Shown: piece by piece, positions 1 through 9,244 of the stretch
Numbering within the stretch: position 1 is the first letter of the stretch
How the letters are laid out: each line of letters starts with the position of its first letter
DNA from: Rhizophagus sp. LPA8_4_AMF
Lineage: Eukaryota; Glomeromycota; Glomeromycetes; Glomerales; Glomeraceae
Direction of reading: 5' to 3'
Assembly: GCA_021464525.1 (NCBI GenBank)
Contig: JADRCO010000515.1
Span: 1 to 32,067, forward strand
DNA length: 32,067 nucleotides
Program-made: the position numbers and the translations under genes
The notes under the pieces: model-generated
Seen by the model: the letters and a program-made list of their open reading frames with translations, nothing else
Database searches by the model: none
What the model was told of the DNA's origin: nothing

Positions 1-215
1 TTTAAGTTAAACTTAACTATGTCGATTCTATGTTGATTGAAAACTATAAGTTTCTGTAAAGAATGTATTTATATACTTTAAAATATACTTAAAACATACT
101 TAAAATTGCAAATTTACTTAAATTATATTTAAAATTGCAATTTAAAATATAATTTAAATACATTTTAAATATAAAATTTAATTTTTTTAAATGTATTTTA
201 TATACATTTTAAATA
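1..215. other. AT-rich flank left of the inverted-repeat element
   Basis: No gene is visible. The stretch is almost entirely A and T and is built from short, overlapping variations of TTTAAAATATA and ATTTAAATA, so it reads as simple AT-rich spacer. Its last two bases (214-215) are the TA that flanks the left inverted terminus of the large element that follows. Confidence 0.6.
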
Positions 216-238
216 CAGTGAACTCTCTATATAGTCAC
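216..238 (+). repeat. Left terminal inverted repeat
   Basis: A 23-bp terminus that pairs with 5940-5962 with one mismatch, at its fifth or sixth base. It is preceded by TA. It ends in ATATAGTCAC (229-238), a decamer that recurs just inside both ends of the element. Confidence 0.75.
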
Positions 239-416
239 CTCCCTTATAGTAACAATCATCTATATAATCACCTTAGTTAAGTGTCCCAAATTTTTACATA
301 TAAAATCTATCTTATATAGTCCTATTTTGCATATAGTCACTATCATACCAATTTCTAAAAATCTTATATTAAAAAAGTATTACATATAGTCACATAATTA
401 ATTTGTAATAATAAAA

Positions 417-1316
417 AGTTATTTATTTTGGTGTTTTGTTTTTCTCTTGGAACTGGCCTTTAGGCCTTATATATCTATGATGGTCTGTAGGTACAAATTG
501 TGAGCATAGGTCATTAGTACTAACCAACTGGCACTATTTTTATGAGCATGCTACTTGCACTGTAAAGTATTGAACCCAACCAAACATCACCATACTGTCA
601 TGGTAGTTCAACCTCAAGATGGTCTTTACTTTCAATAGAATACTAGCTGACTTAGATATAACTCCTATTCATCCTTACACCCACTATAGAGATAATGACT
701 AGCTCAAATTTATATACCATCCTGGCAGGTCATTAATCATAGAGGATTATTGTCAGATGTAATGGCAATCATCCAGAAACCCTTCCATACCAACATTCTA
801 ACAGAATTGAACTAAGTCTCACTCAAGGCCATTAAAGTCCTATGATTACTTAGCACTAAAGTATAGTCATAAATCTCTTAATGGTATAGAAATGACCAAT
901 GAGATAGAAAGGAAACAGGCAGTACAGACTCACTCATTAACGTTAAAGTGGTATTTTACTACCTGAGCTGCCAACTGGTATCCAACCAGTAGGAAGTTGA
1001 ACCTTATATCCACCTAATATACCTGTCAGTTCAGAAACATCCCAGTTGGCCTAAACCTATTAGAAGATAAACTACCACTAAGACATTGCACTCAGGACTT
1101 TAATCATCTATGATGCTCATCTAGCCACATTGGACTCCAAACAGTATCATTGAGTGACCATCCAGACAAAATACCACCTTTAAGATATGCAAGCAGGAAC
1201 TGAGAAGACAGGACATTGAACCTTTCAATGGCCTCATAGGAAATGTTAGAAGGACACTATAACTTTTTGTTGAAATGTGCAGCCTAACTGTACACACTAA
1301 TATACCATTATGCAGT
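417..1316. repeat. 0.9-kb tandem unit, copy 1
   Basis: First of two adjacent direct copies. Both begin with a TTATTTATTTTGGTGTTT-type block, share ATCTATGATGGTCTGTAGGT near the start, and end in a block closing with TGCAGT. The offset is 903 bp at the start and 896 bp at the end, so a few small indels separate them. No frame is open on either strand. Base composition is clearly less AT-rich than its surroundings, and CpG is scarce while TG/CA is common, as expected for old methylated repeat DNA. I do not recognise the family. Confidence 0.7.
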
Positions 1317-1319
1317 TAA

Positions 1320-2212
1320 AATTATTTATTTTGGTGTTTCATTTTTCTCTTGGGACAGACCTTTAAGCCTTGTATATCTATGATGGTCTGTAGGTACAAG
1401 TTGTACACATAGGTCATTGGTACCAACCAACTGGCACCATTTTTTACAAGCATACTTGTACTGTAAAGCACTGAACCTGATCGAGCATCACCATATTGTC
1501 ATAGTAGTTTGATTTCAGAATGGTCTTCACCCTTCAACAGAATACTAGCTGATTTAGATATAACCCCTACTTATCCTTATATTCATTATAATGACTAGCT
1601 CAAATTTATATACCACTCTGGCAGATCATTAATCATGAAGGATTTTTGTCAGATGTAATGGCAATCATCCAGAAACCCTTCTATACTAACATTTCAACAG
1701 AATTGAATTAAGTCTCACTTAAGGCCATTACAGCTTCACGATTACTTAACATCAAGGTATAGTTGTGAATCTCTCAATGGTATAGAAGTGATTACTGAGA
1801 CAGAAAGAAATAGGCAGTACAGACTCACTCATTAATGTAAAAGTGATATCTCACTACTCGAACTGCTAACCAGTACTCAACCAGTAAGAAGTTGAACCAC
1901 ATGGCCTACCTAATACACCTGTCAGTTTAGGAACATCCCAGTTGGCCTAAACCTATTAAAAGATAAACTACTACTAAGACATTGCATCCAGGATTTTAAC
2001 CATCTATGATACCCATCTAACCACATTGAACCCCAAGTGGTATTATTGAGTGACCACTCGGACAAGACACCACCCTCAAGGTATACAAGCAGGGACTGAG
2101 AAAATAAAACACTGAACTTTCTAATGGTCTTATAGGAAACGTTAGAAGGATACTATGACTCTTTGTTGAAATGTGCAGCTTAACTATATACACTAATACA
2201 CCATGATGCAGT
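1320..2212. repeat. 0.9-kb tandem unit, copy 2
   Basis: Second direct copy of the unit at 417-1316. Differences are mostly single-base transitions spread along the whole length, by eye roughly one base in five to seven, so the duplication is old or the two copies were acquired separately. Like copy 1 it has no coding potential. Only three or four bases separate it from copy 1, as expected for a tandem array rather than two independent insertions. Confidence 0.7.
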
Positions 2213-2284
2213 CCAAACTACGCTAATCCCTGTATCTTCACACTATTGGTAGTAATGTCTGCAGTAAAATTCTTTTAATATTCT

Positions 2285-2372
2285 GTGATCAGCAGAAATT
2301 GAACCTGCAACCTCATCATAATCAAACTATTAGAGGGGTATCAGAAATTTACTACTGATACAGGGTGATCAA
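2285..2372 (-). other. tRNA-like sequence, possible tRNA-derived SINE head or degraded tRNA
   Basis: Read on the minus strand, 2292-2308 folds as a complete T-arm: a five-pair stem (GCAGG with TCTGC, one G-U pair) around the loop TTCAATT, matching a B-box GGTTCAA. The seven bases immediately 3' (TGATCAC) pair at six of seven positions with TTGATCA at 2366-2372, as an acceptor stem would. A degenerate A-box-like TGTATCAGTAG follows the 5' acceptor strand, inside a perfect seven-pair stem (GTATCAG with CTGATAC). The middle is about 16 bases too long for an ordinary tRNA and I cannot place an anticodon arm, so a working tRNA is unlikely. Confidence 0.3.
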
Positions 2373-2749
2373 CTCTTTAAAGTTATTTATTTTAATTTTT
2401 AGTTTTTATTTTGCATTTAAAATATATAAAGAGCTATCTAAAAAAAATTAAAGTATATTAGACCGATGTACACTAAAATTTACAAAAAGAAGAGAAGCGT
2501 TTAGACAACTAACTAACTAGTTTCATAGTAACTTACATCCCCTAAAATTCACTCATAGTTTATCAAATAGGAAGTATCCTTAAGGAACTTTAGAGTATTT
2601 TCAAAAGAAATTGACCTATCTGACTGATCTCGCTGTAGTATGTAAGGACTATATAGAAATAGTATTATTAAAAATAATAAGTTGGTTAGTAATTAAAATA
2701 TTAATGATGTAGTAATTTAGGTAACAAAAGGAAAATAATTTAACCGATG

Positions 2750-3600
2750 GCGCAGTAATAATTAGTCTCTGCCAGGTAAAACTAGCGGACATATAGTGTG
2801 TGGCGCAGTAATTATGTGACTTTTGTGTAATATTGGAAATTATTTTGGGATTTAGATCATGTGACTTGAGATCACATGATTTGGAAACACAAAATCTAAA
2901 AATAGATTCTTTGAGAAAAAATCGTCAAGAAAATCCAAAAATAGATTCTTCAAGAAAGATCTGACAGAAAAAATTATTTTATTATTAGACTTTTTCTTGG
3001 GAAAATTATTTTAAAGAAAATTGTTATCAACTGAGTTTTATTATGAAGCACAGCCGCATAGCCACCTTGGAAAACTTGTAATGAAAGGGGATTTATTGTT
3101 TATTCATTAAGGAAATTTATTTACAAGAAAATTGTTAGCAAACAAGTTTTATTATGAAACACAGCCACGCAGCCACCTTGAAAACTGGGTTTAATGAAGA
3201 AAATTATGTGTTTACTTATTAAGAATTATTTGTTTATTTGTTTAGAAAAATTAGTATAGATTACTTGTTTAATGATTACTTAGAAAAATTATTTTATTAT
3301 GAAGAATCAGGAAAAATTATTTTTCTTTGTTTGTTTATTTATTAGGAAGATAATTCTTGATTTGTTTATTTATGTATAATCGATTGAAGAAAAACAAGTA
3401 TTAGTGAAGTAGTGGGGCTTGTTATTAATTTCAAGGCTTAGGATTTATGATCGATCTTGAGAAAATAATTGTTATAAAAAGGAGCAATTTTGCCTTCCTT
3501 TGCATTTTAGCTTTGGTTAAATAAAATTTGAAGTTATTAACTTTTATATATTGTTTTCCTTTGTTCAGTGTTGGATGGAACTTTAGCAATCCATTTAATT
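2750..3600 (+). mobile_element. LTR-like regulatory block, possible solo LTR, ends uncertain
   Basis: This stretch has no ORF but shows the layout of a retrotransposon long terminal repeat. There is an AT-rich upstream part with a duplicated TGGCGCAGTAAT motif (near 2747 and 2800), a TATA-like TATAAAAAGG at 3473-3482, and a polyadenylation-type AATAAAA at 3520-3526 within 50 bp of it. No second LTR, primer-binding site, gag or pol could be found, and I could not fix TG...CA ends with a target duplication. The call rests on the promoter/polyadenylation spacing alone. It could equally be the promoter of a lost gene. Confidence 0.3.
3016..3230 (+). repeat. Tandem pair of about 105-bp repeats inside the LTR-like block
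   Basis: Two direct copies start at 3016 and 3127, a 111-bp offset. Both open with GAAAATTGTTA, then carry GTTTTATTATGAA, CACAGCC and AGCCACCTTG in the same order and spacing, followed by a looser T-rich tail. Duplicated upstream modules of this kind are common in LTR promoter regions, which is the reading I favour. Confidence 0.65.
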
Positions 3601-4840
3601 AAATAAATAAAATACTTGTTCTTATGATGCATTTACCCAAGATTAAACATGAGTATCGAAACTGAAACTACCCGAAATCATTTAGGGATAGTTTATACTG
3701 AAACTATAAAAACTGAAATCTGATCTGAAATTATACATACCGAAATATTCCTAAACCGAAACTTTATTAAAACCTGAAAGTTTAGGAAATAGCTTTAGAG
3801 GTTTAGGTACCCATATATACCCAAGATCTGATCCTATGAGAGTCAGTGATTAATAAATATTTTAATATGATGAAAATGCCTGAACGTTTGAGTTCTTTAA
3901 GTTGAAAGTAAAAGTATTTAAATATAATAAAGGGAAATAGTATAGCTTAAACTATCACAGTTTGTTCAAAAAAACCTAACCAAGTGACCGTATATTTTTA
4001 TTCAATTATCTCATGTGTAAGTTGTACATGGCAGGTATACCCTCACACTGCCATAACCTAACCCTATTTAATCAGGAACAAACAATGGTTTCAATCCTAA
4101 AAAACAGAAAGAAGTCTTATTTTTTACTTACCTAACCCCAACACGTTCCTTGCTATACGCAAATAAAAAACTAATGCTAATTTCTAAAAAAAACAAATGA
4201 ATGACTACTCTATCTTGTTAAAAAAAAAAATAAAGACAAAATGATAATTTCAAATCAATAATACTAAAGTTGATCTAATAGAGTAGTACATTTGATAATT
4301 CTAAATGCCTCCTAAAAACAAAACAAACCAAACCAATAAAATTACTAAAAAGGTAGGCGTAAAAAATAATAAATATTGATCACTGCATTTGGCTAAAAAT
4401 AAGATTCTTCTGATTAGTTCATTCAAGTGCTGCATGCAGGTGGAAATTCCAAAAATGGATTTATTTATTTTCAGTCATGTGATGAAATTTCCATTCAGGG
4501 AATAAGAGATATCCTTTTTGGTTTTCAAGAAAAAAATTTCCAGAGACTGACAAAAATCTTTTTTCCTTTGCGAAGCTTAACTAGGTTGCCAAATACTCCA
4601 GTGTTTCATACTGTTAATTTCTGTAAAAAGGCGGAACAGAGTACTCACAACAAGGAAAGATCTCCTGACCAAAAAAGAAGTATAAATGAAAGTCACCAAA
4701 GAATAAAAAAACTTCTATTCTGAAGCAGTTTTAGATCATGCACCAAGTACTGCTATGTTTGTTCAGCCTATTTTAACAAAATAAATCTATGCGATAAGGA
4801 ATGAGCCTACTGCCATATACATGTTGCCAAAATTCAATAT
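3601..4840. other. Non-coding AT-rich DNA with CCGAAA/CTGAAA clusters
   Basis: No supportable gene. Between about 3655 and 3780 short related words (CTGAAAC, CCGAAA, CCTGAAA) recur irregularly, without a fixed period. The rest is AT-rich sequence with several A-runs of 8-11 bases. An open frame at 4427-4723 starts with a non-ATG codon, has no recognisable motif, and is probably chance. Confidence 0.5.
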
Positions 4841-4845
4841 AATTT

Positions 4846-4990
4846 GGAATTGGGATTTGGGATTTGGGATTTGGGCTATAATAAATTAATTTGGGATTTG
4901 AAATTTGGAATTTGGCATTAGATGAAAAATTTGGGATTTGGGATTTTGAATTTAGGATTTGGGATTTGGATTGGCAATTTTGAATTTAGG
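4846..4990 (+). repeat. Degenerate GGGATTT-type heptamer minisatellite
   Basis: The motif GGGATTT repeats in tandem around 4854-4875, then recurs in decayed and interrupted form (TTTGGGATTTG, GGAATTTGG, GAATTTAGG) to about 4990. All units are in one orientation. The motif is one rearrangement away from the TTAGGG/TTTAGGG telomere repeats, but it is not a telomere repeat, and its position inside an element makes replication slippage the simplest origin. Confidence 0.7.
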
Positions 4991-5399
4991 CAGCATGTAT
5001 ATTAACTGCCAAAAAAAGTAACCAAGTCCTAAGAATAAAGTTCTTTAAACTAATCTCTTTCGTTGGCTACTTCCAAAAAATAAAAAATAATTTATAAAAA
5101 TGTATATTATAAAATAAAAGAATGTATAAGTTTGTTGAGTATCTGTAAACTGTTATTTTCTATAAATATTTGTTAGTTTCTATCATGTCTCGCCTGTACT
5201 TTGCACAGACTACATTTTGAAAATTTTTTATTATAGTTTTAGAAGGAAGTGGAAAGAGTTTTCAAAGTTATTTATTTTGGTCAGTAAATCAGTTTGTGAC
5301 TGATTTTAAAACTGATCAGACTAGTTTTAAAAATAATTTATGCATATAAATTCACAATTTTATAATTAAATTTGCAAAACACAAAATTGAGAATAACTT

Positions 5400-5840
5400 C
5401 TGATCCAGTGATCGGATTTTGATAAATTTTATATCATTAGATTCGTCTCATCAAGACGAATCTAATGGTAGTAAGATCATTTCTTTAAGATCTATATTGA
5501 CGGAGATATTACTCTAAAACCATTTAATAATTTTTAATATCAGAGACTGATCTAGTGATCAGATTTCAATGATTTTGGTATCATTAGATTCGTTTCATCA
5601 AGTCGAATCAAATGGTGGTAAGATCATCTCTCTATGATTAATATTGACAGAGTTACTACTCAAAAACTATTTAATAATTTTTAATTTCAGAAATTGATCT
5701 AGTGATTGGATTTTGATGTATTTTATATCATTAGATTCATCTCATCAAGACGAATTGAATGGTGGTAAGATCATCTTGCTACGATCAATATTGATAAAGT
5801 TATGATCAATAAAGTATTTAAGTATAATTCTGATCAAAAT
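5400..5840 (+). repeat. Three tandem 147-bp repeats, each with a central hairpin
   Basis: Units start at 5400, 5547 and 5694, exactly 147 bp apart, each beginning with (C/T)TGATC(C/T)AGTGAT. Each holds an inverted repeat. In unit 1 (5435-5467) two 14-base arms starting CATTAGATTCGTCT pair perfectly around a five-base CATCA loop. Units 2 (5582-5614) and 3 (5729-5761) keep the loop and most pairs with two or three mismatches. After each hairpin comes GGTAGTAAGATCAT or GGTGGTAAGATCAT, then a TATTGA block. The third unit loses similarity after about 5805. No ORF crosses the array. Similar hairpin modules may be dispersed in the genome, which cannot be tested here. Confidence 0.8.
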
Positions 5841-5939
5841 TATGTTAATTTTTGACTGGAATTATGATTTTTATATATACGAAATTTTTTATATAGTCAC
5901 ATCTCTTTATAATTACCAAATATTGACTGTTCCAAATGT

Positions 5940-5962
5940 GTGACTATATAGAGAGTTAACTG
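5940..5962 (-). repeat. Right terminal inverted repeat
   Basis: Inverse complement of 216-238 with one mismatch, followed by TA at 5963-5964. A direct-orientation copy of the ATATAGTCAC decamer lies 40 bp inside it at 5891-5900, and the inverted copy is at 5940-5949. The CCAAAT block at 5932-5937 also resembles sequence inside the left end near 285-291, so similarity between the two ends extends beyond the 23-bp core. Confidence 0.75.
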
Positions 5963-5964
5963 TA

Positions 5965-7670
5965 TATTTTAAAATTGAAGTATATTTTTAGTATATTTTA
6001 AAGAATTTTTTTAATAGAGAGACCATTAAAATCTGATTATTAGATACAGAGATCATAAGCAAAATGTCTAAATCTTTAAGTAAGAATAGAATAGTTAATA
6101 TTGTTACTATTGATATGATCTTATTATCATTAAATCAGTTTGATTGGAGCTTTTAATTTTAAATAAGCTATAGGTTATCAGATTCTGATTACTAAATATT
6201 AAGATATTCTTAAAATACTTTTATTATTAAAATTTAATGATTGTAGATAATTATTCAACATCTAATTTCATTTTAATGTGCACATTTGCAGGTTGAGTAG
6301 ATGGAATTAATGTTAATAGAGTATTTTGATATAATTGAAATTATATTAATAAATAGTATCACATATATATTAAAAAAAAAAAAATCTAATTTGACTATTT
6401 CAATTTTTAGAAGGCTAAATTTAAATTAATTTTGACTATTTTGATCATTTTGAGGATTAAATTAATCTAATTTTGACTTCAAGTATAATTGTAACTAAGT
6501 ATTTTTTCCTATTTTTTTTAAATTTATTCAGAAAAAAAAATAAATAGAGATTTTGTTAATATAACTTTTCAAAAAGAAATTATTCTATTAGACTATTATA
6601 TAAATGACCTATTATATGATAATTTATTTTGTTATACAAATTGCAGTAAAAATTCTTTTATTACTATTTAAAGTTAAAGATATCAAATTTAATGTAATAA
6701 CTTTGTTTTGATAATTATATTATGATAATACATATACTCTTTATTAAAGTGTTTAAATCTTAATAAAAATATGACATTCACTTTATCTGAACTTTAAATT
6801 AACTGATATGTATAGCTCTAAAGATTATAATTCTCTCCAGTTTTATTATATAGTAAAAAGACTAAATTATATAAGATATAGTCTCTTATAGTCCTTACTA
6901 ATTATATAATAAATCAATAAAATTGCAATTTTTTTAATATAATAATCTTGTAAAAACTGATCAACATATATCATAAATTATATTATAATGTTAAAACAAT
7001 AAAAGCTTATTTTGTTTATTTAAAACATTAAGAACAGACTTTACATTTTTTAGAAATATTTGAAATTTTAAAAAAATAAAAAAAAAATATATTTTTAAGA
7101 AAGTTTTGTTAAATTGAAGTCCAAATTTCAAACTGTTTTTAAAAAAGAAAATAAAAAAAAAAATATTAAGAAGGAAATCAAACAAACTGATGGTCTTTTA
7201 ATCGATTTGAAACTAGAGTTTTATGATTCTGTATCACCTCTAGTATAATTATTTCTTATGTTAAGATTACTAAAGATGGTCTAATTCATATTTCAGTATG
7301 ATGTTGAAGGTTGAATTCAGACTGCCATGAATTCTGGAAGCATGTTTACTTTCATATTCTCTTTGAATTTTCATAAGTTTTTGCACATCCCAAATCTGAA
7401 CTTTTCCTTTTACTGTTCAACAGCAAGTTGATAATTCTATTGAAATAGAAGTATTAACCTATAACTTTTTATATAATGTAATACAAATAAAAAGATATAG
7501 GAACCATTTGACAGATATGATAATCATAATAGTTATAGTTGATCAGTTCAGTTATATTATCAGTTATAATATTTATATAATTTGCCCAATCATTTTGTCA
7601 TTTTCAGTCATTTTATTTTGATTGGTTGATATCTAATCAAAAAAAAATAAAAAAAATAAAGCAAAACATA
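5965..7670. other. Long AT-rich non-coding stretch
   Basis: No gene is supported. The sequence is extremely AT-rich with many A- and T-runs. An open frame at 6991-7185 on the minus strand encodes almost only F, L, I, N and K and is a by-product of that composition. From about 7270 the composition becomes slightly more balanced towards the ORF that starts at 7671, so part of this may be that ORF's former upstream region, but no promoter element can be named. Confidence 0.55.
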
Positions 7671-8063
7671 ATGCGGGCCAGAACTATAGTACTAGCCAAC
7701 TTTACATTTAATGACTCATTTGAACAGTTTCGGCAAGATAAACATGAGCATTCCGGAGAACTTGAAGGGTCTCGAACAAATATTGGCAAAATGGGGGTTA
7801 ATCCTGGAAACCGAATCTTTCTGACTTCTGACAGTGATAATCGTGATGTGGAAATCCGAGAAGGAAAGGATAATCAATTTTTCATTCAAAGTGACGTTGA
7901 TAGGAACCCAAACCAAAAAAGCTTTAGTGAAGATTTGACAGGACAACGACTTAATAAATCATCTCATCCCATGAGACGGAGAGGGGAATTTATTAAGCCC
8001 GTTCAAGCCCTGGACTCCTGGAGCTTCGTCAATTGTGCGGAAATCAACCCGTTAGCCATCTAG
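7671..8063 (+). CDS. Hypothetical protein, 130 aa, probably a fragment
   Basis: An ATG-started frame of 131 codons including the stop, with noticeably more balanced base use than the flanks and a charged, polar product rich in D, E, N and R. No signal peptide, membrane segment or clear domain is visible. The last 30 residues (RRRGEFIKPVQALDSWSFVN and following) faintly recall the linker after the PAZ domain of Argonaute proteins, where a basic stretch precedes a W-x(2)-V-N/Y-F motif. That is a weak resemblance from memory, and no MID or PIWI sequence follows. No intron could be placed to extend it. It sits next to several broken mobile or effector-type genes, so a truncated relic is as likely as a small working gene. 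Confidence 0.35.
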   Translation: MRARTIVLANFTFNDSFEQFRQDKHEHSGELEGSRTNIGKMGVNPGNRIFLTSDSDNRDVEIREGKDNQFFIQSDVDRNPNQKSFSEDLTGQRLNKSSHPMRRRGEFIKPVQALDSWSFVNCAEINPLAI

Positions 8064-8271
8064 CGTTTTTTTCGGCAACCCATTATTTAGAAGTGAATCA
8101 ATTCTATGATTGTATTAACAGAGTGAAATTAATTCGGAACACTTTCTCGTATAGCTAGAGAAATGATTTGTAGTCTTTTTTATTGCTCATATAGAAATGC
8201 TTTATTACTGATACAAGATAATAACGTTCTTATAAATAAGTTACATGATACGAATAAAAATTATAGCTAGT

Positions 8272-8690
8272 TTAGAAAATGGTATGCTGATAAAATTCCT
8301 CACTTTCTGATTCGCTAGGGCCCAGTATCTGAGGGATTTTCTTCCAACCTGTGGGTATATAATGATGTGAATAGGACCTTTTTCCCCATCTACTGGAAGA
8401 TAAGGGCGTTCTATTTTGAGAAGCTTGATTTCTTCTACAGAAAAATGAGAAATATTTGTTTGCAGATCCCTTATCTTTTTCGGTAGTATTCACGGTAGAG
8501 ACAAAGAAACATTTTCTTGAAAGAAAATCCTTTTTATATAGATCAAAGTTTTTTCTTGTAAATCTTGCCGAACCTTTCTAATTTCGTTTCCCAAATCTTC
8601 AACGGACAATTTCTTATCAATTACTACAGGGAAAATTTTTGCCTCGCTACGAGCAAAGCAGATGAGAATGTTACTAGTAGTGGAAGACAT
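8272..8690 (-). pseudogene. Crinkler (CRN)-type effector, N-terminal header, frameshifted
   Basis: The minus strand from an ATG at 8690 encodes a start followed by ICFARSEAKIFPVVIDKKLS and a V-E-D-L...E-I-R-K-V segment. This is the ubiquitin-like header of Crinkler proteins: a small hydrophobic strand, a C/F-rich turn, the FPV-I strand, then the V-x-DL-KNEI-type helix. The frame stops at 8490. Similarity continues downstream in two other frames: about 8430-8510 carries the serine/threonine-rich link, and about 8290-8430 a segment with SVEEIKLLKIERP and IHIII, the end of the header. At least two frameshifts therefore break it, and no C-terminal effector domain is present. Crinklers are known from oomycetes and from arbuscular mycorrhizal and chytrid fungi. 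It is described only as a broken relic. Confidence 0.65.
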
Positions 8691-8891
8691 CCTGTTTTCC
8701 CAAATACAAGGCCCATAGTGAGAAAAAACTCGCTTCCATGCATACATAACTTCTGGCATATACATACCTTATTTTTGCGTTATTTTTACAGGAATGATTT
8801 TTGTGGGAATGTTGGCTTCCACATACCCCCACATGCTTTATATCTTTCTGGGAAAAAGTTAAGGAGACATGAAGCATGATATTTTCAATTT

Positions 8892-9155
8892 TTAAGCAAA
8901 AATCTGCGCGATATCACACATTTGGATGTAGTCAAAAATCCCTGCAACATCCTCGTTACATCCCGCTGTTACTTTCTCAGCATGTTCTTGTTTCAAAACC
9001 TTAGTCCTCATAGTACGATATTGAGTGTATGTAACGGGCATCGGCCACAAGCAGAGACAGTTGGCTTACCGCAATAAGAGCATGGTACCCGTTTTTTTTG
9101 CTTTCCAATGGAATCGACAACCTTCAGGAGCTATGGAGATAAGGGCACGAATCAT
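8892..9155 (-). pseudogene. Broken coding remnant with a small zinc-finger-like motif
   Basis: Three short minus-strand frames follow each other. From an ATG at 9155 a frame reads IRALISIAPEGCRFHWKAKK. A second frame around 9010-9085 contains CSYCGKPTVSACGRC, with C-x2-C...C-x2-C spacing followed by H, which could bind zinc. A third, from an ATG at 9011 to a stop at 8892, encodes 39 residues including KVLKQEHAEKVTAGCNEDVA. Protein-like composition that shifts frame suggests a decayed gene rather than chance, but I do not recognise the family. It lies just upstream of the Crinkler relic on the same strand and could be an unrelated fragment. Confidence 0.3.
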
Positions 9156-9244
9156 TTTGATAGGAATGAGAAATAATTAATTAAAAAAAAAAATTTTTTC
9201 TAAGCAAAGTAATAGCGCGACGGTTAGAGCTAACTATATACCAA

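Larger units (their letters stand above)
216..5962. mobile_element. TA-flanked terminal-inverted-repeat element, non-autonomous, about 5.75 kb
   Basis: The ends match as inverted repeats. The left end reads CAGTGAACTCTCTATATAG and the right end, on the other strand, CAGTTAACTCTCTATATAG; both continue with TCAC, giving 22 matches in 23 positions. Both ends are bounded by TA (214-215 and 5963-5964). Termini starting CAGT with a TA target duplication are typical of Tc1/mariner-pogo elements. No DDE/D transposase or other long ORF lies between them; the longest open frame is an unconvincing 98 codons. The interior instead holds tandem repeats and an LTR-like block. I infer a non-autonomous element, or one whose coding part was replaced or filled by nested insertions. 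Two separate insertions that each lost one end would look similar. Confidence 0.65.

Noticed and set aside
4427..4723. 98-codon open frame in the large element
   Set aside because: It begins with a non-ATG codon, has no recognisable motif and lies in non-coding repeat DNA. It is too weak to list as a gene or a transposase remnant.
4846..4990. Interstitial telomere
   Set aside because: The repeat is GGGATTT, not TTAGGG or TTTAGGG, and it is degenerate inside a mobile-element-like region.
5400..5840. CRISPR-like array of hairpin repeats
   Set aside because: The whole 147-bp unit repeats with no unique spacers, only three units exist, and the host is a eukaryote.
6991..7185. 64-codon minus-strand frame rich in F, L and I
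   Set aside because: It is a product of T-rich DNA. Residue use is dictated by composition and there is no conserved motif.
8565..8879. 104-codon plus-strand frame
   Set aside because: It is antisense to the Crinkler header over its first part. The plus-strand translation shows no family resemblance while the minus strand does.
9215..9240. Possible tRNA A-box near TAGCGCGACGG
   Set aside because: No matching B-box or acceptor pairing is found within tRNA distance.
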